A stretch of 64,000 bases of DNA from Methylobacterium phyllostachyos (GCF_900103445.1 NZ_FNHS01000017.1:50004-114003); one strand, 5' to 3'; positions 1 through 9,143 are shown, counted from the first letter of the stretch. The notes: a model not told the origin generated them from the sequence alone. Numbers and translations are program-made.

Positions 1-1481
1 CACAATTCCTGGAAATGCGTGTGCCACGCCCCACCGTGGAACGCCTCGCGCTGCTCGCGCAGCAACGTCTCGATGTCACAGCCCGGATGGTTCCCCGCCA
101 CGAGGCTCGCCGTCATCACCTGCACGGCGGTCATCCCCGGAACCACCGCGTTGGCCGACAAACCGTAGATCTCGCCGTAGCGACGGTTGACGACCATCAG
201 GCGGTCCTGGTCATCGTAGAGGCACAAGCCCTGGGACATGTTGTCCAGAGCGGCATCGAGGCGGAGATTGGTCTCCGTCAGCCGATCCTCCTGCTCCTTC
301 AGCAGGCTGATGTCACTGCAGACCGCGATGAAACCACCCTGTTGGGTGGCGCTGCGGCTCACCCGCAGCCAGCGCCCATCCGCCAGCCGGATATCGCCGT
401 CGCGGGCCAGCGCCCGGAAGCAATCCCCGAGGATATTCGCCTCGCCGATCTCGGCCCTGTCCACGTTGCCCCAGAGGGAGACCCCCGCCTCGATCGCGGC
501 GCCGAGGCCCGCGAAGAAGCGCTGGGCTTGGGCGTTGGCCAATGCGATCCGCCCCGCCGCATCGACGACGACCACGCCCTCCCGGGATGTCTGGAGCGCG
601 TCCGTGACCAACGCTTCGGCGCGGCGGCGCTGGCTTACCTCGCGGGCCATCATCGCCTGGATGTTGTCGCGCATGACCGCCATGGAGCGCAGAAGGCTGC
701 CGAGTTCGTCGCGCCCCCCGGCGGGGATGCGGTCCTCCAGACGGCCACTGGCGATCCGCTCGGCGGCCTGCGAGGCCGCGGCCAGCGGCCCCGTGATGCG
801 GCGGTTGAGCAACCACGCGACCAGGGCGCAAGCGACGATCGCAAGCAACGCCGCGACGGCGTTGACGTGCATCTCCCGGGCCACGAGCATCCGGGCCGCC
901 TGGCGGAAGGTGAAGCCGTCGCCGGCCGTATAATTCACCAGCAGGTCGATCTGATTGTCGACCACGCTGGCCTGCTGATCCAGGGCGTCCCAGCGGTCCG
1001 GCCGGGCCGTGGCGGGATCGAGGCCACGCCGCATCTCCTCCCAAGCGGAGACCGCCGCCTGGACTGCGCCGGCCGTCCGCACCGCCCGGTCGGATTGCGA
1101 CCGCTCGACCGCGATGGTCAGGTCTTCGGCCAGCGTCGTCGATAGGTCGGCGATCTCGGCGTTGAGCTTGGCGGTCTCGGCTTCGTTGCGCAGGTGCATC
1201 CGCCGGGCGAAGGCCGTCCGCATCTTGGCGAAGTCGGCCGCAGTCGCCCGAGCGTAGTTGATGGACATCAACGACTCGTCGTACGTCCGATTGACCAGCG
1301 TGCCGATATGCGAGATCGCGACGACCGCGTAGAGCCCAAGCGCCCCCGACAGCAGGCTCATGCTCAGGAAGGCGACGAAGATCCGCCCCCGGATCGTGGT
1401 GAAGAACGACAGGAACCCGCGCTCGGCACCCGGGAGCACCACCGCGTTCCTGTCCTCCGTCGCCGTCTCGGGGTCTTGCAT
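1..1481 (-). CDS. Membrane sensor protein with HAMP and PAS domains (3' end outside window)
   Basis: Reading the minus strand from ATG at 1481 gives 493 codons without a stop, so the gene runs off the left edge. Visible order: cytoplasmic N-terminus, TM1 about residues 33-57, a periplasmic helical sensor region, TM2 about 205-225, a HAMP linker, one PAS domain around 295-400 and the start of a second PAS (PAS_7 style, with NMSQGLCLYDDQDRLMVVNR near 425). This second PAS type commonly precedes a GGDEF/EAL or histidine kinase output, but the output domain is not in the window, so the class of enzyme is unknown. The upstream 212 bp is shared with the divergent cupredoxin gene. Confidence 0.85.
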   Translation of the reverse strand, partial: MQDPETATEDRNAVVLPGAERGFLSFFTTIRGRIFVAFLSMSLLSGALGLYAVVAISHIGTLVNRTYDESLMSINYARATAADFAKMRTAFARRMHLRNEAETAKLNAEIADLSTTLAEDLTIAVERSQSDRAVRTAGAVQAAVSAWEEMRRGLDPATARPDRWDALDQQASVVDNQIDLLVNYTAGDGFTFRQAARMLVAREMHVNAVAALLAIVACALVAWLLNRRITGPLAAASQAAERIASGRLEDRIPAGGRDELGSLLRSMAVMRDNIQAMMAREVSQRRRAEALVTDALQTSREGVVVVDAAGRIALANAQAQRFFAGLGAAIEAGVSLWGNVDRAEIGEANILGDCFRALARDGDIRLADGRWLRVSRSATQQGGFIAVCSDISLLKEQEDRLTETNLRLDAALDNMSQGLCLYDDQDRLMVVNRRYGEIYGLSANAVVPGMTAVQVMTASLVAGNHPGCDIETLLREQREAFHGGAWHTHFQEL

Positions 1482-1693
1482 CGCACCGGCCGCCGCGCCA
1501 CACGTTCAGCTATCTGTAGTTGCGACATATTAAGAGGCGCTTAGCTCGCAATCCCAGCAATTCGATTTAACAAGCAGGGCGAAGACAGGTCGTATCCCGA
1601 TCGTTCGGCGGATCCGAGTGCGTAATCGGGTATCGCACAATGATTCTTCAATGAAGTGGGTGCGAGAATGGTCCTCGAAACCCGAGGTATCAC

Positions 1694-2071
1694 ATGGTCG
1701 CCTTCCGATCCTGGACCGCCGCGAGCGTCGGATGGCGCATCCCGTTGGCCACGGTGCTGGCCCTGGCCCTGGGCGCAACCTCCGGCCTGCTGGTCATCGG
1801 GCAGCTCCAGGCCTCCGGCATCCTGGTCTCGCAGAAGGGTCGGATGTTCCACCCCGACAACCTCGTGGTCGCCCGCGGGGAGGTGGTTACCTTCGTCAAT
1901 GACGACAGCGACCTGCTGCACCACGTTTTCGTGGAATCCGAAACCTTCAATTTCGATTCCGGCGACCAGGAGCCCGGAAGCCGCACGCCGATCACCTTCA
2001 CTGAACGGGGCACGTTCCAGGTGCTCTGCGGCATTCATCCGAAGATGAAGCTCGTCGTCCGGGTGAACTGA
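1694..2071 (+). CDS. Membrane-anchored cupredoxin (blue copper) protein
   Basis: 125 residues. An N-terminal hydrophobic segment (about 17-36, a signal anchor or uncleaved signal peptide) is followed by a plastocyanin/pseudoazurin-like fold. Likely type-1 copper ligands are a His at 76/77 (LLHHVF), Cys112, His115 and Met118 (CGIHPKM), the normal His/Cys-X2-His-X2-Met pattern. It should be a small periplasmic electron carrier or copper-binding protein; the redox partner is not evident. It stands alone between two minus-strand genes. A short cupredoxin of this kind is common in methylotrophs, but no methylamine genes are nearby. Confidence 0.85.
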   Translation: MVAFRSWTAASVGWRIPLATVLALALGATSGLLVIGQLQASGILVSQKGRMFHPDNLVVARGEVVTFVNDDSDLLHHVFVESETFNFDSGDQEPGSRTPITFTERGTFQVLCGIHPKMKLVVRVN

Positions 2072-2086
2072 GGCCAGTCGGGTCGC

Positions 2087-3361
2087 TCAGCGCTGGGCCG
2101 AGCGCATCGGCTCCGGCACCGGGGGCGTTTTCACGCGCTCGATCGGTTGGCCGTCGCGAAGGTCGGGCGGCGGGCTGTAGACGATGCGGCTGTCGGCCGA
2201 CAGGCCGGATTCCAGTTCGAGCGTGCGGCCCAGGTCGCGGCGCACCGTGACGGTCCGCCACGTCACGCGGTCGTCGTCGCCCACCTGCGCGACCTGCAGC
2301 CCCTTGCTGTTGAACACCGTCGCCTCCGCGGGCACCGCGACCGCCGGCTCCGTGCGCGGGATCTTCAACGTCACGTAGGCGTAGAACCCGGCTCGCAGCA
2401 GCCGATCGGGATTGGGTACATCGACCTGCGCGGTCAGGGTCCGCGAGGCGGCATTCAAGGCGACCGAACTGCGCTCCACGAAGCCGTCGAACGCGCGGTC
2501 CGGGATCTGAGGCACCGTGATCACCGCCTTGACGCCGGGCCGGATGCCGACCGAGTCGTTCTGCGGCACGTTCACGGTGATGCGCAGGATGCTGTCCTGG
2601 TCGATGCTCAGGAGCGGCGTGCCGCCGTTGTCGGCCCGGACGAGGTCACCGACATCGACGTTGCGGACCGTGACGACGCCGTCGAAGGGCGCCACGACGC
2701 GTTCGAACGCCGTCAGCGCCTTGAGCCGATCGACCACGGCCTGCTGGGACATGATGTTGGCGGTCGCCACCTTCACGCCGGCCTCCGCGGCGGCCAGGGT
2801 CGCGGCCTGGGACAGGACACCGGCCTGCGAGGTGTCCGCGTTCTGTCGGGAGGCCCAGCCCTGCACGGCGAGCGTGGTGGTCCGGTTGTTGGTGAGGTTG
2901 GCGAGGTTCACGTTGGCGCGCGCCTGCTCGACCTGCGCCTGTGCCTGGAGGAGCTGCGCCTTGAGCTGGCCGACCTGCGCCTCGGCCTGGGCGAGCTGCT
3001 GGTCGAGATCCGGGGCCGCGATCCGCAGGAGCAGGTCGCCGGCCCGGACGCGGGAGCCGATATCGACAGGGCGCTCGGCGATGTAGCCGGTCGCCCGGGC
3101 CGCGATCGCCGCACTGGTGAAGGCCTGCATCTCCCCCGGCAGGACGAGATCGAGCGAGCCCTCAGCCTTCTCGGCCGTGACCGTGCGCACCTGTGGGACG
3201 AGGGATTTGATCCGCTCCAGCGTCGCGCTCGCCGCGACGTCGCGCTGCCAGTGTCCGTAGGCGCCCCAGGCCAGGAGCCCGATACCGACGAGGCCGACGA
3301 GGAGGAACGGCGCCTTGCCGGGGGGCGGGGGGACATCCCGCTCTGCGTCGTCCGCCCTCAT
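2087..3361 (-). CDS. RND efflux periplasmic adaptor subunit (HlyD/AcrA family)
   Basis: 424 residues from ATG at 3361; an upstream in-frame GTG/ATG would add 29 residues of poor quality. There is one N-terminal membrane segment (about 16-34), then the split lipoyl/barrel-sandwich halves (PGEMQAFTSAAIAARATGYI and FDGVVTVRNVDVGDLV) flanking a long coiled-coil hairpin rich in Gln/Ala/Leu, then beta-barrel and membrane-proximal domains. Such proteins bridge an inner-membrane RND pump and an outer-membrane channel. Neither the pump nor a TolC-like gene is adjacent: upstream is an EI24-type membrane protein, downstream a convergent cupredoxin. It is therefore an orphan adaptor, or it serves a pump encoded elsewhere. 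Confidence 0.9.
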   Translation of the reverse strand: MRADDAERDVPPPPGKAPFLLVGLVGIGLLAWGAYGHWQRDVAASATLERIKSLVPQVRTVTAEKAEGSLDLVLPGEMQAFTSAAIAARATGYIAERPVDIGSRVRAGDLLLRIAAPDLDQQLAQAEAQVGQLKAQLLQAQAQVEQARANVNLANLTNNRTTTLAVQGWASRQNADTSQAGVLSQAATLAAAEAGVKVATANIMSQQAVVDRLKALTAFERVVAPFDGVVTVRNVDVGDLVRADNGGTPLLSIDQDSILRITVNVPQNDSVGIRPGVKAVITVPQIPDRAFDGFVERSSVALNAASRTLTAQVDVPNPDRLLRAGFYAYVTLKIPRTEPAVAVPAEATVFNSKGLQVAQVGDDDRVTWRTVTVRRDLGRTLELESGLSADSRIVYSPPPDLRDGQPIERVKTPPVPEPMRSAQR

Positions 3362-3454
3362 CGATCGGCTCTCCGCCACGGCGCCCGGAGACGCACACCT
3401 CACGGTAGCGGCCAATGCCCGCGACGGCCAGAGCGGGCATTGCCGCATCGCCGG

Positions 3455-4159
3455 CTACGCACCGCGTGGTCCGGTCAGACGCTCGCGTCGGCTGAGGCGC
3501 TTGTGCAGATGGACCATCAGGGCGATCCCGAAGAGCGGCGTCAGCAGGTTGAGGATCGGCACCACCATCATCGCGGAGAGCAGGCAGCCGGCACCGAGCG
3601 TCCGAATCGGGAAGGTCCGGCGCATCGCGGCGGCCTCGGGCAAGGGCCTGAACCGGGCCGCCGCCATCTCGAAATATTCGCGGGCGAGCAGGTAGGCATT
3701 GGCGGCGAAGAAGGCCGCAATCCCGATCACCGGCACGAAGAAGATCACCAGAGCCGCGAGGTTGACCAGCAGTGTCACCCCGGCAAAGCGAACCGCGTAG
3801 AGCATCGCGGTACCGAAAGGCATGGCTTGGCCTGGCGGGTCCCCGGGGAAATCCGTGCGCTCGACGATCGCTGCCGCGTCGTCGAGGAAGAAGCTCGCCA
3901 CCAGGATCGAGATCGCCGGCATCAGATAGGCCAGGGCCACGAACAGCCCGAAGCCCGCCAGGTAGTAGGCGAGGCTGTCGAGGATCGGGTATTGGGACGA
4001 GATGTGGTGGCTCGCCTGAAACGCCTGGACCAGCCGGGTGAGGCCGAGCCAGACGAGGACCAGGAGCCCGAGCGTCAGGCCGAGCGATTTCCACAGGATC
4101 GCCCGCAGGGGCGGCGAGAAGGTCTGGCGCAAAGCCGCCGCGGCGGACTCGACGAGCAT
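3455..4159 (-). CDS. EI24/CysZ-like integral membrane protein
   Basis: 234 residues from ATG at 4159. Hydropathy by eye gives four or more membrane segments (about 25-48, 68-90, 125-155, 195-220) and matches the EI24 domain family (Pfam EI24; E. coli CysZ belongs here). In E. coli CysZ takes part in sulfate uptake, but most alphaproteobacterial members are uncharacterised, so transport of sulfate is not claimed. It lies 93 bp upstream of the RND adaptor on the same strand and divergent from the amine oxidase gene. Confidence 0.75.
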   Translation of the reverse strand: MLVESAAAALRQTFSPPLRAILWKSLGLTLGLLVLVWLGLTRLVQAFQASHHISSQYPILDSLAYYLAGFGLFVALAYLMPAISILVASFFLDDAAAIVERTDFPGDPPGQAMPFGTAMLYAVRFAGVTLLVNLAALVIFFVPVIGIAAFFAANAYLLAREYFEMAAARFRPLPEAAAMRRTFPIRTLGAGCLLSAMMVVPILNLLTPLFGIALMVHLHKRLSRRERLTGPRGA

Positions 4160-4272
4160 CGGGTGAGGGTTCCGGTCGCCGCCCGTCGCGGCGCGGCCGC
4201 GTTGTGGAGCGGTGTGGCTGGCGGCGCAAGGCTGCCGGTGCCGCAGCACCGGTGAAGGAACGGGGAACGCAC

Positions 4273-5610
4273 GTGCAGGACGCAAGACCAGGGGGCTTGA
4301 GCCCGCGGGGCGCCGAGCCCCCGCGACAGCCCGCCTACAGGCCCCGACTCGCGCCGCTGCCTGAGGATCCGGAGGTGCTGGTGATCGGGGCCGGGGCCGC
4401 CGGCATCGGCGCGGCGCGGACGCTCGCCGCGAGGGGCGTGTCCGTCGCGGTGCTGGAGGCCCGCGACCGGGTCGGCGGCCGCGCCCTGACGGTGGCCCTG
4501 CGCGGCCATGCCCTCGATCTCGGCGCCCACTGGCTCCATGCCGGGCCGATCAATCCACTGGTGGCTTTGGGCCGTGCGCGCGGCGAGCGCCTGCGCAAGG
4601 CCCCGCAGGACAGTCATGTATGGGTCGGACGGCGGCCCGGCCGCGGCGACGAGGTCCGCGCCAACGCCCGGGCCTTCGCCCGGGCCGACCAAGCGATGAC
4701 CCGCGGCGCCGCGCGACCGGGCGCCGACAGGGCGGCCGCGACCGCATTGCCCCCGGGGCTCGGACCCTGGGGCGCCCGGGTGGCGCAGGTCCATGGCCTC
4801 GTCTCCGGCCGGCCGCTCGGCGAGATCTCAATCCACGACTTCCCAAGCATGGAGTACAGCGACAACTTCTTCCTCGCCGACGGCTACGGCAGCTATCTGG
4901 CGCGCCTCGCCGATGGCTTACCGGTGGCGCTGGGGACGGCGGTGACGCGGGTCGACTGGTCGGGCGGCCGTGTTCACGCCACGACCGCCAGCGGTACGGT
5001 GTATCGGGCCCGCGCCCTGATCGTGACCGTGCCGATGATGGTGCTGCGCGACGGACCGACCTTCTCGCCGCCGCTGCCGAACGCCGTCCGGGCCGCCATC
5101 GACGGCTTCACAACCGGCATCTACGAGCATGCGGTGCTGCACTGGCCGTCGAGCCCGTTCCGCGGCCGGGACCGCCTGGCGGCGATTCACGGCGGGCGTC
5201 GTGCACCACCGGGCCTGCTCACCCGCATCGACGGAACGCCGTTCCATTACTATGAGCTCGACTGTCACGAGGCAGCGGCGATCGACGCCGCCGGGACCGG
5301 GACGGACGGGGTGCGCCGGTACGTCCGGGCGGTCCTGGCCGACGTGTTCGGCTATGCGCGGCTGCGCGACCTGACGATCCCGACCGTGAGCGCGTGGCGC
5401 CACGATCCGTGGTCCCGCGGCTCCTGGGCCGTCGTCCCGCCAGGGCACGCGCCGGCGCGGCTGCAGCTGCGCGAGCCCGTGGGCGACACCGTGTGGTTCG
5501 CCGGGGAGGCGCTCTCCCGGGAGCAATGGGGCACCGTGGGCGGCGCCTACGCCGAGGGCACGCGCGCCGGTGAAGCCGTTGCGGAGCGTATCAGCCCGGG
5601 CACAGCCTGA
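4273..5610 (+). CDS. Flavin-containing amine oxidase family protein
   Basis: About 445 residues from GTG at 4273; earlier in-frame GTG codons at 4204 and 4252 are possible starts, and the true start is uncertain. The N-terminal Rossmann motif VIGAGAAGIGAARTLAARG with the following VLEARDRVGGR (Glu binding the FAD ribose and the GGR motif) is typical of the monoamine oxidase / phytoene desaturase superfamily. The C-terminal part contains WFAGEALSREQWGTVGGAYAEG, the usual FAD-contact region. It should oxidise an amine using FAD; substrate unknown. It has no signal peptide, so it is probably cytoplasmic. It is divergent from the EI24-like gene. Confidence 0.85.
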   Translation: MQDARPGGLSPRGAEPPRQPAYRPRLAPLPEDPEVLVIGAGAAGIGAARTLAARGVSVAVLEARDRVGGRALTVALRGHALDLGAHWLHAGPINPLVALGRARGERLRKAPQDSHVWVGRRPGRGDEVRANARAFARADQAMTRGAARPGADRAAATALPPGLGPWGARVAQVHGLVSGRPLGEISIHDFPSMEYSDNFFLADGYGSYLARLADGLPVALGTAVTRVDWSGGRVHATTASGTVYRARALIVTVPMMVLRDGPTFSPPLPNAVRAAIDGFTTGIYEHAVLHWPSSPFRGRDRLAAIHGGRRAPPGLLTRIDGTPFHYYELDCHEAAAIDAAGTGTDGVRRYVRAVLADVFGYARLRDLTIPTVSAWRHDPWSRGSWAVVPPGHAPARLQLREPVGDTVWFAGEALSREQWGTVGGAYAEGTRAGEAVAERISPGTA

Positions 5611-5694
5611 GCGACGCGGACCGGGCATCCGCCCGGGCGTCTTGCAGGGGCCCGGCGGGATGGGCATCCCCCGCATGTCAGTGAGGGGGACACC

Positions 5695-6321
5695 ATGAAT
5701 TGGATTGAGGCGATCGGCTATCTCGGCACGGCTCTGACGATCTCGGCCACCGCCATGAGCACGATGATCCCGTTGCGGATCATCTCCCTATGCGCGAGCT
5801 GCGCGGTGATCGTTTACGGGAGCCTGATCGGCAGCATGCCGGTGGTGCTGACCGAGCTGATCCAGATGCCGTTCAACGCCTATCGGCTCTGGCAGATGTT
5901 GCGCCTCGTCCGCGACGTCGAGACGGCCGCCGACGGCGACCTCTCCCTCGAATGGCTGCGGCCATTCGGCTCGCGGCGCCCGTTCGGCATTGGCGAGGTG
6001 GTGTTCCGCAAGGGCGATACCGCCGACGAGATGTATTACATCGAGAGCGGTGTTTTTCGGATTCCCGAGGTGGGGATCGAGGTTCGCAAGGGTGGCATTG
6101 TCGGCGAACTCGGTCTCTTGTCGCCCGGCAACGCCCGCACGGCCTCGCTGGTCTGCGTCGAGGCCGGGCACGCCCTGTGCGTGTCCTACTCGGACGTGAA
6201 GCAACTCTACTACCAGAACCCGGAATTCGGTTTCTACCTCCTCCGGTTGACCAGCGAGCGCCTGTTCCAGGGCAGGCACGGTTTGAGCAATCCACAGGCC
6301 GTCGCGGGCGATGCACTTTGA
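5695..6321 (+). CDS. Membrane protein with C-terminal cyclic-nucleotide-binding domain (copy 1)
   Basis: 208 residues. Residues 1-75 hold two or three short hydrophobic segments; a linker ends in LEWLRPFGSRRPF, and residues 95-195 form a cNMP-binding domain. The phosphate-binding cassette is GELGLLSPGNARTASL with the Glu and Arg that contact cyclic nucleotide in CRP-type domains, so ligand binding is likely retained. No DNA-binding helix-turn-helix follows, so this is not a Crp/Fnr regulator but a membrane-bound cAMP/cGMP receptor of unknown output. GAGGGGGA just upstream is a good ribosome site. A closely similar paralogue lies 288 bp downstream. Confidence 0.8.
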   Translation: MNWIEAIGYLGTALTISATAMSTMIPLRIISLCASCAVIVYGSLIGSMPVVLTELIQMPFNAYRLWQMLRLVRDVETAADGDLSLEWLRPFGSRRPFGIGEVVFRKGDTADEMYYIESGVFRIPEVGIEVRKGGIVGELGLLSPGNARTASLVCVEAGHALCVSYSDVKQLYYQNPEFGFYLLRLTSERLFQGRHGLSNPQAVAGDAL

Positions 6322-6609
6322 CGATCTCGGCGTCCCAAGGCGCCCTGACCATCCGCCTGAACATCGATGAGATCTCGTGCAAGACGGATCCGATTAGAAA
6401 TCCTGTTTTTCCGAGATGTGAAATTTATGTTCGGCATTAAAAAATATATAATTGCTTCATCCAAATAATACCACGGCGATACTACGGATACTAACGTATT
6501 TTCTGCTTCATTAATGTGCAATACGCATCACGGCGACGCATCGCGGTGCTTGCTGAATTCGGTTTGCCCAAGCTACCTGCTGCGCTTTAACAGCGTGACG
6601 GGGGTCGAG
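6322..6609. other. AT-rich intergenic spacer between the cNMP-domain paralogues
   Basis: 288 bases without a convincing gene. The part from about 6390 to 6520 is strikingly AT-rich for this window (for example attaaaaaatatataattgc), so it probably holds the promoter of copy 2. No clear operator or terminator hairpin was seen. Confidence 0.5.
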
Positions 6610-7230
6610 ATGGATTGGGTTGAAGCAATCGGATTTCTAGGAACTGGACTGGTCGTTATTTCTACTGCGATGACCACCATGATACCCCTGCGCGTTATCG
6701 GTATATGCGCGAGCTCCGTCCTTATAGCCTACGGAATATTGATTAATAGCTGGCCGGTGATCATCACCGAGCTGTTCGAGCTGCCGCTCGCCCTCTACCG
6801 GCTGTGGCAGATGTTCCGTCTATTGCGCGAAACGAAGGCGGCTGCGGAGGGCGACCTGTCGTTCAAGTGGTTGCGCCCCTTCGGGTCGGAACGCGCGTTC
6901 GGGGCAGGTGAAACGGTGTTCCGCGCCGGTGACCCAGCCCAGGAGATGTACTACGTCGAAAGCGGAGTCTTCCGGGTCCCGGAGCTAGATATCGAGGTGC
7001 GGTCGGGCGGGATCGTCGGCGAACTGGGCCTGCTCTCGCCCGGTAATGCGCGCACGGCGTCGCTGATCTGCACAGAGCCCGGCAAGGCGCTGTGCGTGAC
7101 CTATTCCAACCTCAAGGAACTCTACTACCAGAACCCGGATTTCGGCTTCTACTTCCTGAAGCTGACGACGGAGCGGCTGTTCCAGAGCGTCGAGGCCTCA
7201 AAGCGACCGACGACCGCCCTCACGCTGTGA
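6610..7230 (+). CDS. Membrane protein with C-terminal cyclic-nucleotide-binding domain (copy 2)
   Basis: 206 residues from ATG at 6610 (the frame stays open upstream to 6514, but the paralogue alignment begins at MDWVEAIG). It aligns along its whole length with the preceding gene: same N-terminal membrane part, the linker FKWLRPFGSERAFG and cassette GELGLLSPGNARTASL. The first 150 bases use many more A/T-ending codons (tttctaggaactgg) than the rest of the gene, continuing an AT-rich upstream gap; the 3' two thirds are of normal high GC. This suggests an older duplication with local base drift, or conversion of the 3' part. Function unknown apart from the predicted cNMP binding. Confidence 0.8.
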   Translation: MDWVEAIGFLGTGLVVISTAMTTMIPLRVIGICASSVLIAYGILINSWPVIITELFELPLALYRLWQMFRLLRETKAAAEGDLSFKWLRPFGSERAFGAGETVFRAGDPAQEMYYVESGVFRVPELDIEVRSGGIVGELGLLSPGNARTASLICTEPGKALCVTYSNLKELYYQNPDFGFYFLKLTTERLFQSVEASKRPTTALTL

Positions 7231-7262
7231 GGCGGCGTCGCCGTCTCACCGGCCGCGGCGGA

Positions 7263-8261
7263 TCACAGCATGCTGGGCAGGATCCGGTCCGGCGGCCGGT
7301 GACCGTCCATGAAGGTCTTGATGTTGATGATGACCTTCTCGCCCATGTCGATGCGGCTCTCGTAGGTCGCCGAGCCCATATGGGGCAGCAGCACGACCTT
7401 CCCCTGCCGGGCCAGCTTCACGAGGCGGGGGCTGACGGCCGGCTCCTGCTCGAACACGTCGAGGCCGGCGGCCGAGATCTCGCCACCCTCGATCAGGCGC
7501 GCCAGGGCGTTCTCGTCGATCACCTCGCCGCGGGCGGTGTTCACCACCACCGCCTCGGGCTTCAGCAGCTTGAGCCGCCGCGCGGACAGCAGGTGGTAGG
7601 TCGCGGGCGTGTGCGGGCAGTTCACCGACACGATATCGACGCGCGCGAGCATCTGGTCGAGGGATTCCCAGTAGGTCGCGTCGAGCGCCCCCTCGATGGC
7701 AGCCGGCACCCGACGGCGGTTGTGGTAGTGGATCTGCAGGCCGAAGGCCCGGGCGCGCTTGGCGAGCGCCTGGCCGATGCGGCCCATGCCGACGATGCCG
7801 AGCCGCTTGCCGGTGATCCGCCGCCCGAGCATCCAGGTCGGCGACCAACCCGTGGTCCACTCGTCGTCCGGAATGATCCGAGCGCCCTCGGCGACCCGGC
7901 GGGCCACGGCGAGAATCAGCGCCATCGTCATGTCGGCGGTGTCCTCGGTCAGCACGCCCGGCGTGTTGGTGACCGTGATGCCGCGCTCCAGCGCCGCCGC
8001 GACGTCGATGTGATCGACGCCGTTGCCGAAATTCGCGATGAGCCGCAGGTTCGGACCGGCCTGGGCGATCAGCCCGGCATCGATCTCATCGGTGACGGTG
8101 GGGACCAGGACATCGGCGTCGCGCAGGGCTGCGGCCATCGTCTCGGCCGCCATGGGCGCATCGTCCGAACTCAGACGAACGTCGAACAACTCACGCATCC
8201 GCGTCTCGACGGCATCCGGCAGCCGTCGCGTCACGACCACCAGCGGCTTGCGCTTCGACAC
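7263..8261 (-). CDS. D-isomer-specific 2-hydroxyacid dehydrogenase (glyoxylate/hydroxypyruvate reductase type)
   Basis: 332 residues. The GTG at 8261 is chosen because it follows a strong GGGGAGA ribosome site. The protein has the NAD(P)-binding motif GIVGMGRIGQALAKRARAFG (about 155-175), the Arg region NTARGEVIDE, the Glu of LDVFEQEP and the catalytic His of LLPHMGSAT, i.e. the complete Arg/Glu/His set of the family. NRRR right after the second strand suggests NADP preference. It should reduce glyoxylate, hydroxypyruvate or another 2-oxoacid. It is transcribed alone, convergent with the cNMP gene. Confidence 0.9.
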   Translation of the reverse strand: MSKRKPLVVVTRRLPDAVETRMRELFDVRLSSDDAPMAAETMAAALRDADVLVPTVTDEIDAGLIAQAGPNLRLIANFGNGVDHIDVAAALERGITVTNTPGVLTEDTADMTMALILAVARRVAEGARIIPDDEWTTGWSPTWMLGRRITGKRLGIVGMGRIGQALAKRARAFGLQIHYHNRRRVPAAIEGALDATYWESLDQMLARVDIVSVNCPHTPATYHLLSARRLKLLKPEAVVVNTARGEVIDENALARLIEGGEISAAGLDVFEQEPAVSPRLVKLARQGKVVLLPHMGSATYESRIDMGEKVIINIKTFMDGHRPPDRILPSML

Positions 8262-8508
8262 GTTTCTCTCCCCGTCAGCTCTGCGGCGTGATCGCGGCGG
8301 GGCCGCCCCACGCAAGCGTCCGTTAACCGAATTCGGCCAGACAGGACCGGTCGCCCGGCGCCGGTTCCGGCGCCTGTCCCGGTCCAGTCGACTCTCTACC
8401 AGAGGTGGGCCGGAACACAATCGGATGCCGGCACGGCCCGCACGCCGAAGGGGCCTCGCTTTCGACAGACCCATTCGTCACCATCGACGTCCGGACAGGG
8501 AGACGATC

Positions 8509-9072
8509 ATGCGTGTGTTACGCCTCAGCTTCGCCGTCGCGGCGCTGCTGGCAGGTGGCCTCACGACCGGCGCGGGAGCCGCCCCCGCGGCGCCGATCGA
8601 GACCGGGATCGGCCCGGTCACCAAACTGCCGCTTCCGCGCTATGCCAGTCTGAAGACCGACCGCGTCAACCTGCGCGAGGGGCCGTCCAAGGATCACCGC
8701 ACGCTTTGGGTGTTCCAGCGGGCCGGATTGCCGGTGGAGATCGTCGGCGAGTTCGAGACCTGGCGCCGGATCCGCGATTCCGAGGGGACCGAAGGCTGGG
8801 TCCTGCACTCACTGCTCTCGGGGCGGCGCACCGCGATCGTCAATGCCGGCCCCAACAAGGGCATCGAGAAAGCGGCTGTTTCGCTGCGCGCCAAGGCCGA
8901 CGACGGCGCCGAGGACGAGGCCAAGCTTCAGACGGGCGTGATCGGCAGCGTGAAGAGCTGCACCGGCACGTGGTGCCGCTTGATCGTGGCACTGCCCAAC
9001 AAGCGGGACGTGGATGGCTATATCCGCCAGAACCGCCTCTGGGGCGTCTACCCGAACGAGCTCGTCGAGTAG
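8509..9072 (+). CDS. Secreted SH3-like domain protein
   Basis: 187 residues with a clear signal peptide (MRVLRLSFAVAALLAGGLTT, cleavage near AGAA). Two SH3-like (SH3_3/SH3_4) modules follow: one at about 50-110 with DRVNLREGPSKDHRTLWVF and WVLHSLLSGRR, a second at 125-187 ending in the RQNRLWGVYPNE block. These bacterial SH3 proteins are periplasmic and often bind cell-wall peptides. It is monocistronic, convergent with irr and followed by the shared hairpin at 9092-9113. Confidence 0.85.
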   Translation: MRVLRLSFAVAALLAGGLTTGAGAAPAAPIETGIGPVTKLPLPRYASLKTDRVNLREGPSKDHRTLWVFQRAGLPVEIVGEFETWRRIRDSEGTEGWVLHSLLSGRRTAIVNAGPNKGIEKAAVSLRAKADDGAEDEAKLQTGVIGSVKSCTGTWCRLIVALPNKRDVDGYIRQNRLWGVYPNELVE

Positions 9073-9082
9073 CGCACCCCGA

Positions 9083-9113
9083 AACACAAAAGGGCCCGGA
9101 TGATACCGGGCCC
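9083..9113 (-). terminator. Rho-independent terminator of irr
   Basis: A perfect 8-bp stem GGGCCCGG / CCGGGCCC (9092-9099 with 9106-9113, loop of six) is followed, on the minus strand, by TTTTGTGTTT. It therefore ends irr transcription; it may also slow transcripts of the convergent SH3 gene, although the plus-strand side lacks a T run. Confidence 0.85.
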
Positions 9114-9143
9114 CTCGATAATCCTAGTCGTCGAGCCGCCGGC

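Noticed and set aside
2147..4255. 702-codon open frame on the plus strand
   Set aside because: Antisense to the RND adaptor and EI24-like genes; composition is Arg/Gly/His-rich as expected of a shadow frame in GC-rich DNA.
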